A stretch of DNA of 64,000 bases from Chordicoccus furentiruminis. GTDB lineage: Bacteria; Bacillota; Clostridia; Lachnospirales; Lachnospiraceae. The stretch is from the NCBI RefSeq assembly GCF_019355395.1, contig NZ_CP048829.1, forward strand, positions 434,001 through 498,000, in the 5' to 3' direction. Each line of letters starts with the position of its first letter. Within the stretch, counting starts at the first letter, position 1. Positions 1 through 8,755 of this stretch are shown one piece after another. The translations under genes and the position numbers were made by a program. The notes beneath the pieces are model-generated. The model had not been told where the DNA came from. It searched no databases and saw only the letters and a program-made list of their open reading frames with translations.

Positions 1-388
1 CGCTGCAGCAGTACAGGACATGGCGGATAGCGTTCTTATCGCCGGTGAACTCGAACAGCAGAGCGAAACGCTCAAACTCATTATTCGCGTTCTCGGTCAG
101 CACACCGTTGGCGTCCTCTTCCTCGTGCAGGATGTCCTTCAGGAACTCCTCCGGGATCAGCGCCAGTTCCAGGTCACCCTCATAACCGGCGTTGTTGTTG
201 AGAACGTAGTAGACAATATCGTCGGCGTAGAAGTTTTCGTTCTCGCCTTCCGGGTCAAGGGACAGGGAAACCGCACCGGGCAGTCGCACCGGCTTGGCAT
301 AGGTTACGTTGCCGTCCTCATCGAAGGTTGCCTTGGCATAGTGACAATTCTTGAGGCCGAAACGAACCTTGTTTTTCTTCTTGCTCAT
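1..388 (-). CDS. phage major tail protein (partial, phi13-like)
   Basis: The 3' part lies outside the window; about 129 N-terminal residues are visible. The start is the ATG at 388, overlapping the preceding stop by 4 bp (ATGA coupling). The protein starts MSKKKNKVRFGLKN and continues into acidic sequence, typical of phi13-type major tail tube proteins, which polymerise into the tube of non-contractile tails. It follows the connector and head-tail joining genes in the normal siphovirus order, which supports the call. Family assignment rests on sequence style and position only. Confidence 0.75.
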   Translation of the reverse strand, partial: MSKKKNKVRFGLKNCHYAKATFDEDGNVTYAKPVRLPGAVSLSLDPEGENENFYADDIVYYVLNNNAGYEGDLELALIPEEFLKDILHEEEDANGVLTENANNEFERFALLFEFTGDKNAIRHVLYCCS

Positions 389-759
389 GGATTCTCCTCA
401 CTTTCCGGCTCCTCAGAGCCATCTTCATCCTCGTACTGAAGATCGAGCACGACCTCATAGAGGACTTCATACATCTTCTCTTCCTCGATCCAGACTTCGG
501 ATTTATGGAAGAACATCTCATGCTCCGTCAGGAGCCGCTCCACCCGCTGTTCCAGCACGGGGTCTTTGGCATCGGTGTAAAGCTCTATGTCCAGCTCATG
601 CAGCTGGTAGTACACCGTGTTGTCCGCGCCCGTGGGCAGGTTTCTCGGATAGAGGAAACAAAGAAAAGGCGGGTCCGGAGACTCACCTTCTGCAAAATGG
701 TCATAGGCGATGGGAAGCGAAAGCTCCTCCAGCACCTCGAATACTTCATTATGGGTCAT
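385..759 (-). CDS. phage head-tail joining / tail completion protein
   Basis: 124 aa with a strongly acidic C-terminus (Glu/Asp/Ser tail). It sits between an HK97 gp10-like gene and the major tail gene, the position of the tail terminator or completion protein in HK97-like siphophages. It overlaps the tail gene by an ATGA. No enzymatic motif is visible. The role is inferred mainly from gene order; the exact family is not certain. Confidence 0.6.
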   Translation of the reverse strand: MTHNEVFEVLEELSLPIAYDHFAEGESPDPPFLCFLYPRNLPTGADNTVYYQLHELDIELYTDAKDPVLEQRVERLLTEHEMFFHKSEVWIEEEKMYEVLYEVVLDLQYEDEDGSEEPESEENP

Positions 760-776
760 GGCTTTACGCTCCCTTC

Positions 777-1157
777 TCAGCCCTGCAGCGTCTTTTCGAT
801 CAGCCCTTCCAGCATCTCGATCCCCATCTCCTCAGCGGGCGCGATATGCGGAATGGCACGAACCCTTCCGCCGCCTCGTTTGGCATGCCCCTTTTCCAGC
901 AGATGCGAAAGCATATACCTGCTGGGGCTGTACACGGTCTGTTCCAGGCTCTGGCTGCTTTCTGCCGTGGTCTTGACGGCCCAGCTCTTGGCATAACGGC
1001 CTGTACGGACCGGCGCGGAGCTGTTGATCTGCTCCTTCACCGCCTTCGCGGATTTCCGGACGGCAGACTTCACACCTTGGGCACTGAGATCGGCGTACTC
1101 TTCCAGACCTTCATTGATGGCAGCCGCCATCTCGTCAATGGAAACCGATCTGCTCAT
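777..1157 (-). CDS. HK97 gp10-like head-tail protein
   Basis: About 126 aa from the ATG at 1157 (start MSRSVSIDEM), chosen because GAGAGGAGG lies directly upstream; a longer frame to 1187 lacks a better site. The features fit the HK97-gp10 family of neck/tail proteins: a basic middle (KSAVRKSAKAVKEQI) followed by APVRTGRYAKSW and a GHAKRGGG stretch. It overlaps the upstream head closure gene by 4 bp. It acts in joining the filled head to the tail. Confidence 0.8.
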   Translation of the reverse strand: MSRSVSIDEMAAAINEGLEEYADLSAQGVKSAVRKSAKAVKEQINSSAPVRTGRYAKSWAVKTTAESSQSLEQTVYSPSRYMLSHLLEKGHAKRGGGRVRAIPHIAPAEEMGIEMLEGLIEKTLQG

Positions 1158-1504
1158 GACGCGCCTCCTCTCTTCGCCAGCTTGCACACGATGCGGATGG
1201 TCTTTCTCTGGTAATTCATCATGTCCACAGACTGGATATCGTAGGAATCGCCATGGAAGGCGACCCGGTAGTGTGTGCTGTCTAAAGAAGCCAGCTCCGG
1301 GCAGTAACGAACTTCAAAGTTGATGGTCTGCTCCTCAGTCGTGGTAGCAGCCTCATTCTCCTTGTCGTACTGGTAGGTGCTGGCGTAGGTGTAGCAGGTG
1401 AAATAGTCCGTCCAGGTATTTTTGTGGTTGCCGTACTTGTCGACCACCACTTCGTTTTTCTGGACGGTCAGGCGTTCATTGAACCGGGCGATCTTTCTCT
1501 CCAT
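1154..1504 (-). CDS. phage head-tail adaptor (head closure protein)
   Basis: 116 aa. The N-terminal ERLTVQKNEVVVDKYGNHKNTW pattern (basic start, then a D-x-Y-G-N-x-x-x-x-W motif) is characteristic of SPP1 gp16 / HK97 head-tail adaptor proteins, which close the portal after packaging. It lies between the gp6-like connector and the gp10-like gene, the standard order, with ATGA overlap to the next gene. Confidence 0.85.
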   Translation of the reverse strand: MERKIARFNERLTVQKNEVVVDKYGNHKNTWTDYFTCYTYASTYQYDKENEAATTTEEQTINFEVRYCPELASLDSTHYRVAFHGDSYDIQSVDMMNYQRKTIRIVCKLAKRGGAS

Positions 1505-1505
1505 C

Positions 1506-1853
1506 TCAGAACACCCCTTCCCGCACAGAGGACAGAAGGTTCCGCAGGGTCATCACAAGGTCGTGGTGATCCGCTTCCTCCCGGTGCTCATACAGATAAC
1601 CGAGGGAATACAGCATGGCGGTACGAAGGAGAGATCGGAGCTGGAGAAGCGAGGCGTTGGAAAGCTCCTCGCCCCGGATCGCCACAGTCTCCGTCTCATC
1701 GTCCCAGAGGGTATTCCACTCTTCTGCCGTGATCCGGCCAACATCCGCCGTCAGCTTCTCTGCGCTTTGGAGGAGGCTTTCAATCAGGCCATCCTCCATG
1801 GAGCTGTCCACACGCAGGTAGGCTTTTGCTTCATCAAGTGTTATCAGGCTCAT
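1506..1853 (-). CDS. phage head-tail connector (gp6-like)
   Basis: 115 aa, starting MSLITLDEAKAYLRVD, the usual opening of gp6-like/QLRG connector proteins. The protein is mainly helical, with a middle segment (SLLQSAEKLTADVG) and a Leu-rich C-terminal helix. It forms the ring under the portal. It lies one base from the next gene and 62 bp after the capsid gene, consistent with one late operon. Confidence 0.85.
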   Translation of the reverse strand: MSLITLDEAKAYLRVDSSMEDGLIESLLQSAEKLTADVGRITAEEWNTLWDDETETVAIRGEELSNASLLQLRSLLRTAMLYSLGYLYEHREEADHHDLVMTLRNLLSSVREGVF

Positions 1854-1915
1854 CCTGTCAGCCTCCTCTCAAGAGTTAAGGAGCAGAGGAACTTCCCCTG
1901 CTCCCGTTTAGGTCA

Positions 1916-3178
1916 TCAGCCGCCGGGCTGTTCGTCCGGATCGGTCGTCGGGTCGGTGGTAGGCGTAGTGGTGGCCTTGGTACCGGCCATCTTCAGCACC
2001 TTCACGGACTCGGGCAGGATCAGGCGGCCATCCACACGCTGGGTGGTCAGGAAACCGACCTGGTCGGTGCGGGCATACAGCTCGTTCAGACGACGGAAGG
2101 TGCGGTTCTGACGGTCTGCGACCCAGTAGTTCTTGAGATCGCCGAACAGCAGGACCTTCTCACCGGCCGCGATGCCGGGCATGAAGGAGCTGGTGCGGAT
2201 CGGGCGGCCCAGAATAGTATCGGGCTTGGCCACATCCAGAGAGGGCTTCCAGATGTAGTTGTCGTTCTTGTCCTTCAGCTTCATCAGCTGCAGGAGCAGG
2301 GTCTCGTTGCAGACGAACTGCGCAGAGCGGCGGTACGGGGACTTGAGGCTGTAGTAGAGGTCGAAGATCTCATCGAAGGTCACCAGATCCTCCGCTTCAG
2401 CCGTCACACCCAGCTCAGCGCCGCCGACATCCGCAAGGATGCCCAGGGGCTTCTTGTCGCCGTCGCCGGTGAAGAAGGCACGCTCCTCGGCATTGCCCAT
2501 GCACACACCGAAACGGGCCGCGATATAGGAAGCCAGGTCGAAAGCAGAGTCGTGAAGCAGCTCGTTGCTGATCTTGATCATCGTGCCCAGCTTGTAGGCG
2601 GAGAGGGTCGTCTGACCGAACTTGGTGTTGGTCTCAGGGATCTCTTCACCCTCATCGATCCACTGCGCTTCCATGGTGTCGTTGGCGATGGGGATCTTGC
2701 GGGTGCCGGAGTTCGTGCGGATGACGGTCGCCAGCTGACGGAAGATGTTGTTCTCCTCCAGCGCCTGGATGAGCTTGCGCTCAAATTCGTCCGGCACGGT
2801 ATAGCCGCCCTCGGTGTCCTCACCCACAGACAGAGCATTGCGGACTGCGAACTGGTCACCCTGGTTGCGGATCATATTCCAGAAAGCACCGGCATACTCG
2901 TCGGTCGCGGTCGGGGCAACGTTCTCCGCCTTGCGGCTCATGGGCTTGTTGGTGACGGGATGGGTGGTCGGCTGGGAGAGCTGAGCATCGAAAGCCGCCT
3001 GATCCTCCAGACGGGCGATCTCATCACCCAGGGCCTTAACCTCACCGGCCATCTTGTTGTACTGTTCGACAGCGGAGGCCTCGACCAGACCGTTCTCACT
3101 GCGATGCTCCTCCAGGTAGGATTTTGTCTTCTCCCAGAGGTCATTGCGCTTGGTGCGCAGTTCCATAATCTTATTCAT
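1916..3178 (-). CDS. major capsid protein (HK97 fold)
   Basis: 420 aa from the ATG at 3178, which has a GAGAAAGAGGT site; the longer frame to 3232 is less likely. Residues 1 to about 110 form a charged coiled-coil delta domain that would be removed by the upstream protease. The rest shows HK97 capsid features, including GGYTVPDEFERKLIQ and, near the C-terminus, DQVGFLTTQRVDGRL. The C-terminus is Thr/Pro-rich (TTTPTTDPTTD), probably a flexible tail. It sits directly after the prohead protease and portal. Confidence 0.93.
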   Translation of the reverse strand: MNKIMELRTKRNDLWEKTKSYLEEHRSENGLVEASAVEQYNKMAGEVKALGDEIARLEDQAAFDAQLSQPTTHPVTNKPMSRKAENVAPTATDEYAGAFWNMIRNQGDQFAVRNALSVGEDTEGGYTVPDEFERKLIQALEENNIFRQLATVIRTNSGTRKIPIANDTMEAQWIDEGEEIPETNTKFGQTTLSAYKLGTMIKISNELLHDSAFDLASYIAARFGVCMGNAEERAFFTGDGDKKPLGILADVGGAELGVTAEAEDLVTFDEIFDLYYSLKSPYRRSAQFVCNETLLLQLMKLKDKNDNYIWKPSLDVAKPDTILGRPIRTSSFMPGIAAGEKVLLFGDLKNYWVADRQNRTFRRLNELYARTDQVGFLTTQRVDGRLILPESVKVLKMAGTKATTTPTTDPTTDPDEQPGG

Positions 3179-3250
3179 GCGATACCTCTTTCTCCGGAGA
3201 AACGCTCCGGTCGTCATAATGATTTGGGGCAAAAGAAAAGCCGGGGCGGA

Positions 3251-4153
3251 TCATTTCATCCACTCCAGCCTGTCTTTCAGGATTTCATACGGCACACTGC
3301 CGTCTTCGGTTTTACCGTCCATGCCGATCACAGGCACCTTAGGCTTATCGTCTTCCACAGGAGAATCAGTTACCCCTGTCTTGGCAGATTCCTGTGCCGG
3401 AGCGCCGGTTTCGGGCACTGCGGCTTCATCGGACACACCGAGACGGTTGAGGATGGTCTGTCCCATGACCTTTGTGGAGTACTGCCAAATGGCATCCGTT
3501 TCTTTGAGTTTGAAGGGCTTTTTCTGCTCTTCTTTTTCATCTCCGCCTTCCTCCTTGTCAGGCTCATCCGGATCGGAATCCGGCTTTTCTTCGGGTTCGT
3601 CCTCCTTCGGCTTGTCCGCGAACAGAATCTCATCGGCAAAGCCCAGTTCCAGCGCCTTCTTGGCGTTCAGCCAGGTCTCGTCGCTCATAAGCTTGCTGAT
3701 GCGGTTGCGGGAAAGGCCCGTCTTCGCGGCATAGGCGTTAATGATGCTCTCCTTGACCTCATTGAGGGTCGTGATCGCCTTCTCCATATCCTTGGCATTG
3801 CCCATGGCAATGGTAGAAGGGTCGTGGATCATGAGGAGCGCCGTCGGCGACATCTGCACCAGATTGCCCGCCATGGCCACCACAGACGCAGCGGATGCCG
3901 CGATGCTTGCGATCCGGACCGTCACGCTGCCGGGATAGTCACGGATCATGGTGTAAATCTCGGCCGCAGCAAATACGTTGCCGCCGGGCGAGTTGATCCA
4001 GAGGGTAATGTCACCCTCTTCCGCATAGAGTTCATCACGGAACATCTGCGGCGTGATCTCGTCACCCCAGAAGGATTCCGAATCAATCGGCCCTTCCAGG
4101 CGGAGCACTCTGCCGCCGCTGTCGTCATGAACCCAGTTCCAGAATTTCTGCAC
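3251..4153 (-). CDS. ClpP-like prohead protease
   Basis: 300 aa. The ClpP/S14 core covers about residues 15-190, with WINSPGGNVFAAAEIY, the nucleophile region IASIAASAAS (likely Ser87) and MIHDPS (His110). A long acidic/lysine-rich linker follows, then a C-terminal segment that may act as scaffold. Such enzymes cleave the delta domain of the capsid protein during maturation. It lies between portal and capsid with short gaps. Confidence 0.92.
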   Translation of the reverse strand: MQKFWNWVHDDSGGRVLRLEGPIDSESFWGDEITPQMFRDELYAEEGDITLWINSPGGNVFAAAEIYTMIRDYPGSVTVRIASIAASAASVVAMAGNLVQMSPTALLMIHDPSTIAMGNAKDMEKAITTLNEVKESIINAYAAKTGLSRNRISKLMSDETWLNAKKALELGFADEILFADKPKEDEPEEKPDSDPDEPDKEEGGDEKEEQKKPFKLKETDAIWQYSTKVMGQTILNRLGVSDEAAVPETGAPAQESAKTGVTDSPVEDDKPKVPVIGMDGKTEDGSVPYEILKDRLEWMK

Positions 4154-4158
4154 GATTC

Positions 4159-5601
4159 TTACCTCTCTTTCCGGGGCTGCTGACCCCTTCGCTGTGCCTT
4201 GCGCTGCGCATGACGCTTGGCGTGGTTTTTGCTGCCATCCTGTTCCTCCTTCTCTTCATCTGGCTGTTCTTCAGGCGGAGCGTCCTCTCCCGGTTCGTCG
4301 GATTCCTCCGCAGCCTGCTTCTCCTGCTCCGCCACCTGGTTCGCGCCATAGGCAGACCCAGCGTCCTTCAGCTTCGTGTACGAGCCGTTCAGGTAGTAGT
4401 CGTCTCCGCCCTCCTCCGCCGGGATCAGATCCATGTTCTCCAATCGGCGGATGTCGTTCGGAGACAGGAAGCCATTGGAGAATCCCACTGCGTAACCGTC
4501 CATGCGTGACTTGTAGTCGCCGCGCATGAGGCCGTCCACGTTGAACTTTGGAAAGAACTGATCCTGCTCTTCCTCGATCAGCACGTCCTTGATAAGGGCT
4601 TGTTCAATTCGCACCAGCCAAGGCATGATCGTGTGCATCACGAAGTCGATGGACTGATGCTCGATGTTGTTGAAAGTCGCCCGCTTGAGGTCCTGAACCA
4701 TGTGCGGAGGCACACGGAAGATGCGGCAGATTTCTTCCACACCGAACTCACGGGTAGAAAGGAACTGGCTATCCTCCGGAGGCAACGAAATTGGTTTATA
4801 CGCCATGCCCTCTTCAAGCACAGCAACTTTATGCGCATTGCCTGCTCCGCCGTAGGCGTTCATCCAGTTATCCCGGATCTTCTGCGGGTCTTTCAGCACA
4901 CCTGGATGCTCCAGCACACCGGCGGGCTGCGCTCCGTTCTTAAAGAAGGAGCTACCGTATTTCTCGACTGCCAGCGTCGTACCGAGAGCGTTCTTCATCA
5001 TGGCGATGGGCGAAAAGCCCACAAGCCCGTTGAAGCCAAGGCCCGGAATGTGGAGTATCTCATCCCGCTGGAAGATGATGTCCTTGTCATGCTCACCGGG
5101 GACTTCATCCGTATAGGCGTGATAGGTGTAGAACAGATCCCCGTTTTCAGCCCTGTCGATCTCCACGTTCTCCGGGAGCAGCGGATAAAGGCCGAGGATG
5201 CCGTTCTTGCCGTCTCTCACGATCTGCGCATAGGCGTTTCCCCACAGGAGAAGGTGCGTCATGATCGCCTCCCGGAACGAGAAAGACGTCATCTCCGGAT
5301 TCGCCTGCCGATACAGAATCTTATACAGCGGATGCTCGGTCGCCCGCTCCTTACCGTCTCCCTGCCCGGTGTATTTGTACAGGTGGAGCGGAAGGCTCGC
5401 CACCGTCTCCGCCAGGAGCCGGACACAGGCATAGACCGTGGAGATCTGCATGGCGCTCTTTTCATCCACACGTTCTCCACTGTTTGTCATGCCGAAAACA
5501 AAAACACCGCCCGAGTCCCGGACGTTGTCTTCAATCTGGGGCAGCTCCGGCTGGGGAGCGTCCCTCGGCTTAGAAAAGCCGATCCATTCTCTGAAGCCCA
5601 T
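4159..5601 (-). CDS. phage portal protein
   Basis: 480 aa, HK97-type portal (dodecameric vertex for DNA entry). Visible family features are the N-terminal helix region MQISTVYACVRLLAETVASLPLH, the LWGNAYAQIVRDG strand and AYGGAGNAHKVAVLEEGM. The C-terminal 70 residues are a low-complexity Glu/Lys/Arg/Gln tail. The end is 5 bp from the protease start. It is the first gene of the minus-strand structural block after the toxin-antitoxin insertion. Confidence 0.93.
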   Translation of the reverse strand: MGFREWIGFSKPRDAPQPELPQIEDNVRDSGGVFVFGMTNSGERVDEKSAMQISTVYACVRLLAETVASLPLHLYKYTGQGDGKERATEHPLYKILYRQANPEMTSFSFREAIMTHLLLWGNAYAQIVRDGKNGILGLYPLLPENVEIDRAENGDLFYTYHAYTDEVPGEHDKDIIFQRDEILHIPGLGFNGLVGFSPIAMMKNALGTTLAVEKYGSSFFKNGAQPAGVLEHPGVLKDPQKIRDNWMNAYGGAGNAHKVAVLEEGMAYKPISLPPEDSQFLSTREFGVEEICRIFRVPPHMVQDLKRATFNNIEHQSIDFVMHTIMPWLVRIEQALIKDVLIEEEQDQFFPKFNVDGLMRGDYKSRMDGYAVGFSNGFLSPNDIRRLENMDLIPAEEGGDDYYLNGSYTKLKDAGSAYGANQVAEQEKQAAEESDEPGEDAPPEEQPDEEKEEQDGSKNHAKRHAQRKAQRRGQQPRKER

Positions 5602-5639
5602 TTGAATCCTCCTCTTCTCAAAAAATTTTCTTTTCGCAC

Positions 5640-5687
5640 TTGATAATCCCCCTGTTCCCGCGTATAATAGGAGTAGGGATTCCCTAC
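5640..5687 (+). promoter_or_regulatory. promoter and palindromic operator of AbrB/PIN module
   Basis: TTGATA (5640-5645) and TATAAT (5663-5668) are separated by 17 bp. The perfect palindrome GTAGGGATTCCCTAC follows at 5673-5687, in the expected transcription start region, with a further CCTAC half-site at 5691. This is a strong sigma-A type promoter with a likely autorepressor site for the antitoxin encoded just downstream. Confidence 0.75.
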
Positions 5688-5718
5688 TTTCCTACTTTAA
5701 ATCAGGAGGTGTTCACAT

Positions 5719-5994
5719 ATGTCTGAAGCCGCATTTGTCAATGACGCAAGAGTTATGGCGAAAGGCCAAGTGACAATTCCCAAGAATGTCCGCGCTGCTC
5801 TTGGTATCGAAACAGGTGACCGCGTGACCTTTATTGTTGATGGCAACAATGTCCGCGTCGTCAATTCTGCCGTTTACGCTATGATGCGCCTACAGGAACA
5901 GATGAAGGGTGAGGCTGGAAAAGCCGGTTTCTTCACTGAGGATGACGTTGCGGAATGGATTACACAGTCCCGCAGGGAGGAAGCAGAAGAATGA
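5719..5994 (+). CDS. AbrB/MazE-type antitoxin
   Basis: 91 aa. The SpoVT/AbrB swapped-hairpin domain is seen in VMAKGQVTIPKNVRAALGIETGDRVTF (residues about 13-39). The C-terminal part (TEDDVAEWITQSRREEAEE) is an acidic helix suited to bind a toxin. AGGAGGTG lies upstream. It overlaps the PIN gene by ATGA. It is on the opposite strand to the phage late genes with its own promoter, so it is a moron-type insertion between terminase and portal. Confidence 0.9.
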   Translation: MSEAAFVNDARVMAKGQVTIPKNVRAALGIETGDRVTFIVDGNNVRVVNSAVYAMMRLQEQMKGEAGKAGFFTEDDVAEWITQSRREEAEE

Positions 5995-6395
5995 GGGTAA
6001 TGATCGATACCAACATCATCATTTCGGCTGCCCTTTTCCCTAACGGACGCGCTGCACAGGCCTTTTACAAGACGTTGATACCACCATATCAGCCTATTGT
6101 TTGCGATTATGTTGTCGATGAACTCCACAGAAAATTCCGTGAGAAATTCCCGGACAAACTGACAGAACTTGAAGCATTCCTCTACAACGCGCTCTCTATC
6201 ATCGAACTCGTTCCCACGCCGGAGGCTGAGACTGCAGCAGAAAACAAGATCAGAGACCCCAAAGACAGGCCAATTCTACGGGCTGCCTTGGACGCCCATG
6301 CTGATCTCTTCCTCACAGGCGATAAAGACTTTCTTGAATCGTCAGTTACAGATCCCAGAATCATCAGCGTTGCTGAATTTCTTGACCAGAAATAA
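5991..6395 (+). CDS. PIN-domain toxin (VapC-like)
   Basis: 134 aa from the ATG at 5991. PIN-fold RNase features are MIDTNIIISAALFPNG (first Asp), a central acidic stretch, and the DPKDRPILRAALDAHADLFLTGDKDFL block with the remaining Asp residues. Such toxins cleave RNA and are held inactive by the AbrB-like partner. Stability of the prophage or exclusion of other phages is a plausible role; this is inference. Confidence 0.9.
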   Translation: MRVMIDTNIIISAALFPNGRAAQAFYKTLIPPYQPIVCDYVVDELHRKFREKFPDKLTELEAFLYNALSIIELVPTPEAETAAENKIRDPKDRPILRAALDAHADLFLTGDKDFLESSVTDPRIISVAEFLDQK

Positions 6396-6430
6396 TTGTG
6401 AGCCATCCGGTGAGGGTGGCTCTTTTCTAA

Positions 6431-8062
6431 TCAAAATACCCAGAGCCCATGCTCCGGATCGTCATATACGCTTCCCTGCTGCTCATGGCGGATGGCTCGA
6501 TCCAGCCCCATGATCCAGGCAACAATGCCGTCGATCTTCTCCGTGCTCTTTTTCTTGCTGGGTTTGATGTTCTCCGCTGCATCGATCTCTGCGACCACGT
6601 TGCCTGCCATCCAGCGGAGCACGGGATTGCCGCCGTGGATGATCTTTCCCTCAAGCAGCAGCTTGTACAGTTCTTTCATGCCTGGACTCATATCCTTAAA
6701 ACCCATGCCGATCGGAACCATGGTGAAGCCGTCGCCCTCCAGGTCAGTGATGAGCTGAGTGGCATTCCAGCGGTCTACCCCGATTTCCTTGATATTGAAC
6801 TGGGTGTGCAGGTCGTTGATGGTTTTCCGGACAAAGTTGTAATCGACCACATTGCCCTCCGTTACATGAAACAGTCCCATCCGCTCCCACACATCATAGG
6901 GGACGTGATCCCGTCGCACCCGGAGATCCAGCGTTTCTCTTGGAAGCCAGAAATGCGGCACAACGATGTATTTATCTCCCTCATACTGCGGAGGGAACAC
7001 CATGACAAAAGCCGTGATGTCACTGGTGCTGGATAAGTCCAGTCCGCAGTAACACTCACGGCCTTTTAACCGATCTGTATCTATCGGGATGTTTCCCTGA
7101 TCGTAAATATGCTCCGGTATCCAGGCGACAGAGCTGCCGACCCACTGATCCAGTCTCAGCTGCCGAAACACGTTCTCTTCTGCCGGATTGGTGAGCGCTT
7201 CCCTGTGCGCATCCCGGACACGATCGATTTGGATCGTATAACCGAGGCTGGGATTAGCTTTGTACCAGGATTTCTCATCATTCCAGTCCTCGCCATCGTC
7301 CAGGCCATAGATCACCGGATAAAAGGACGGATCAATTCGTTTTCCTTCCAGAATGTCTTTCGCCTTCGTGTGGTATTCATAGCAGATGCTGTTTCTGTCT
7401 GTTCCTGCCGTCGTGATCAAGAAGTACAGCGGCTGTGTTCTGGCATCGCCGGAGCCCTTGGTGAGCACATCCACCAGGTTCCGGTTGGGCTGGGCATGTA
7501 GTTCATCCAGGACAAGGCCGGAAACATTCAGTCCGTGTTTGGTTCCGACCTCTGCGGAAAGCACCTGGTAGAAACCGGCGTTGCTGTAATTCACGATCCG
7601 TTTGGTCGCGCCCATGAGCTTGGAGCGTTTCAGAAGCGCTGGCGTCATTTCCACCATGCGCTTAGCAACATCAAATACGATACTTGCCTGCTGCCTGTCC
7701 GCTGCTGCGCCGTATACCTCTGCAGATGGTTCGTTATCCGCATACAAAAGATACAGGGCCACAGCCGCCGCCAGCTCACTCTTGCCATTTTTCTTTGGGA
7801 TTTCCACATACGCTGTCCGAAACTGTCTCGTGCCATCTTCCTTGACGATGCCAAAGACATCCCGGATTATCTGCTCTTGCCATGGCAGCAGCCAGAACGG
7901 TTTCCCGCTCCACCGACCCTTGGTATGGCAGAGATTCTCGATAAAGCGGACCGCTCGATCCGCCTTCGACGGATCATAGTGGGATTCCGGCAGCATGAAA
8001 CATGTCGGCTTATAGTTCTTCAGAACCGGGTAATTTGCCGGTCTCGTTTTCTCTCCCGCCAT
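6431..8062 (-). CDS. terL: terminase large subunit
   Basis: 543 aa. The N-terminal ATPase has a Walker A variant, PKKNGKSE (about residues 88-96), and Walker B, LVLDELHA. The C-terminal RNase H-like nuclease is indicated by YCGLDLSSTSDITAF and the IKEIGVDRWNA region. It packages DNA into the prohead together with TerS, whose stop overlaps its start. In most relatives the portal follows directly; here the AbrB/PIN pair intervenes. Confidence 0.95.
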   Translation of the reverse strand: MAGEKTRPANYPVLKNYKPTCFMLPESHYDPSKADRAVRFIENLCHTKGRWSGKPFWLLPWQEQIIRDVFGIVKEDGTRQFRTAYVEIPKKNGKSELAAAVALYLLYADNEPSAEVYGAAADRQQASIVFDVAKRMVEMTPALLKRSKLMGATKRIVNYSNAGFYQVLSAEVGTKHGLNVSGLVLDELHAQPNRNLVDVLTKGSGDARTQPLYFLITTAGTDRNSICYEYHTKAKDILEGKRIDPSFYPVIYGLDDGEDWNDEKSWYKANPSLGYTIQIDRVRDAHREALTNPAEENVFRQLRLDQWVGSSVAWIPEHIYDQGNIPIDTDRLKGRECYCGLDLSSTSDITAFVMVFPPQYEGDKYIVVPHFWLPRETLDLRVRRDHVPYDVWERMGLFHVTEGNVVDYNFVRKTINDLHTQFNIKEIGVDRWNATQLITDLEGDGFTMVPIGMGFKDMSPGMKELYKLLLEGKIIHGGNPVLRWMAGNVVAEIDAAENIKPSKKKSTEKIDGIVAWIMGLDRAIRHEQQGSVYDDPEHGLWVF

Positions 8063-8535
8063 CAGTTACCTCCCAGCAGCGCTTCCATATCGTCGGCCGT
8101 CGTAGCGTTATCCCCGGCACCGGCAATGATCCGTGATCTGGATGAAGGCGTCAGGCCGAACTGCTCGGCGATCTTGTTCATGATCTTGAGGTATGTCTGC
8201 GCGATGGATACCTGCGGAACTTGCTGCCAATAGCCGGATGGCGTCTTCACGATTGTGCCATGCTGTGTGATAAACTCCTCCGCCTCTTTCCATCTGGCGT
8301 AAGCCTGGCAGTAAGAGGCAAAAGCCGCCTGGTCAACCTCGGTCAGCACACCGATCTGCTCCAGCTGCTTTGACAGCCTTCGCCATTCCTTTTTTGCTTC
8401 CGGCTCCAGCCACTTGGGGCACGGAGGCGCTTTCTTTTCCGGCTTAGGTTCCGCATCATTAAGCGGACGTTTTCCGGGGTTGCCTTCCAGCTCTTTGATT
8501 GCAGTCGGCGTTGGTTTTCTTCCTCTGGTCGCCAT
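8062..8535 (-). CDS. terS: terminase small subunit (P27 family)
   Basis: 157 aa, starting MATRGRKPTPTAIKELEGNPGKRPL, the signature opening of P27-type small terminases. The middle is helical (EWRRLSKQLEQIGVLTEVD), followed by a helix with AYARWKEAEEFI. It recognises the packaging site and stimulates TerL. GAGAGGAGG precedes the ATG. No HNH gene is found upstream, although one is common in this phage group. Confidence 0.93.
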   Translation of the reverse strand: MATRGRKPTPTAIKELEGNPGKRPLNDAEPKPEKKAPPCPKWLEPEAKKEWRRLSKQLEQIGVLTEVDQAAFASYCQAYARWKEAEEFITQHGTIVKTPSGYWQQVPQVSIAQTYLKIMNKIAEQFGLTPSSRSRIIAGAGDNATTADDMEALLGGN

Positions 8536-8573
8536 GAGGCATTCCTCCTCTCTTCAAAATTGGCATAAAGAAA

Positions 8574-8600
8574 AGGCCTGCGGATTTCTCCGTAGACCCT
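8574..8600 (-). terminator. hairpin with GAAA loop and T-rich tract
   Basis: On the minus strand a GGGTCTACGGA / TCCGCAGGCC stem with a GAAA tetraloop is followed by CTTTTCTTT. It lies between the 92-aa gene and TerS, so it may attenuate early transcription before the packaging genes. The rest of 8536-8755 holds no convincing gene. Confidence 0.45.
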
Positions 8601-8755
8601 GCGTCTGTCTGTCCTGTGATGGTGGTTTCATTCGTTAGGAGTCTTCACTTGACCACCGTGCGGATTTCCCGCGCTCCCTGCGGTACGGGGTGTTCCGATG
8701 CCGCCAATTGTATCCCCATTTGTTTTGGTAAAGCGGTTTCGGCTCCGCTATGTTC

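Noticed and set aside
2552-4183. Long plus-strand frame of 543 codons opposite capsid and protease genes
   Set aside because: Antisense shadow of two clear phage genes. It has no ribosome binding site and a translation rich in His/Leu/Arg repeats typical of complementary-strand frames.
4600-5643. Plus-strand frame of 347 codons opposite the portal gene
   Set aside because: Complementary shadow of the portal gene, as with several similar frames in the phage region.
8536-8755. HNH endonuclease gene or tRNA upstream of TerS
   Set aside because: No HNH motif or cloverleaf was found; only a terminator-like hairpin is supported.
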